From: DATKWS01 sp035529435
GTDB taxonomy: Bacteria; Krumholzibacteriota; Krumholzibacteriia; Krumholzibacteriales; Krumholzibacteriaceae
DNA: 5,516 nucleotides
NCBI GenBank assembly: GCA_035529435.1
Contig: DATKWS010000190.1
Coordinates: 1 to 5,516, forward strand
Reading direction: 5' to 3'
A program made the position numbers and the translations under genes. Position 1 is the first letter of the stretch. Every line of letters starts with the position of its first letter. This document shows, one piece after another, positions 5,501 to 5,516 of this stretch. The notes under the pieces are model-generated. The model was not told the DNA's origin, did not search any database, and worked only from the letters and a program-made list of their open reading frames with translations.

Positions 5501-5516
5501 AGTATGTGTCCCGGAT

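Overview
The window carries six protein-coding genes and no RNA gene, insertion sequence or CRISPR array. The DNA is GC-rich by eye. The secreted protease ends in a FlgD-like/type-A-sorting-like module finishing in KVVVLR, and the lipoprotein pairs a CBM9/DOMON-like fold with Gly/Met-rich inserts. That combination is typical of uncultured FCB-type candidate phyla (Krumholzibacteriota, Eisenbacteria, Latescibacterota and relatives). This placement rests on protein architecture only and is an inference.

Layout: (1) On the minus strand, 1-888 encodes a lipoprotein with a CBM9-like fold. (2) 889-1128 is a divergent control region with several inverted repeats and two look-alike ECF-type promoter candidates facing opposite ways. 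(3) On the plus strand, 1129-2501 is a tight three-gene cassette: an ECF sigma factor, a 102-residue single-pass membrane protein whose GTG start overlaps the sigma stop, and a membrane-anchored periplasmic Spy/CpxP/CnrX-type protein with two LTxxQ motifs. (4) 2502-2630 is a gap with small hairpins and no convincing terminator. (5) On the plus strand, 2631-3230 encodes a GAF protein of the free methionine-(R)-sulfoxide reductase family. (6) On the minus strand, 3156-5489 encodes a large secreted zinc metallopeptidase that converges on the GAF gene and overlaps its 3' end by 75 bp.

How the genes may work together: the cassette has the parts of a CnrYXH-like surface-signalling switch. A periplasmic sensor of the Spy/CnrX fold would act through a short transmembrane anti-sigma protein to hold or release an ECF sigma factor. 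The divergent lipoprotein may be a target of that sigma factor, because similar promoter-like elements face both ways. The methionine sulfoxide reductase-like protein would fit an oxidative or envelope-stress theme, but nothing visible ties it or the peptidase to the sigma factor. The most useful leads are the sigma/membrane/sensor cassette with its divergent control region, the His-for-Cys change in the fRMsr-like active site, the unusual HExxHxxWxxD zinc motif, and the codon-registered convergent overlap.
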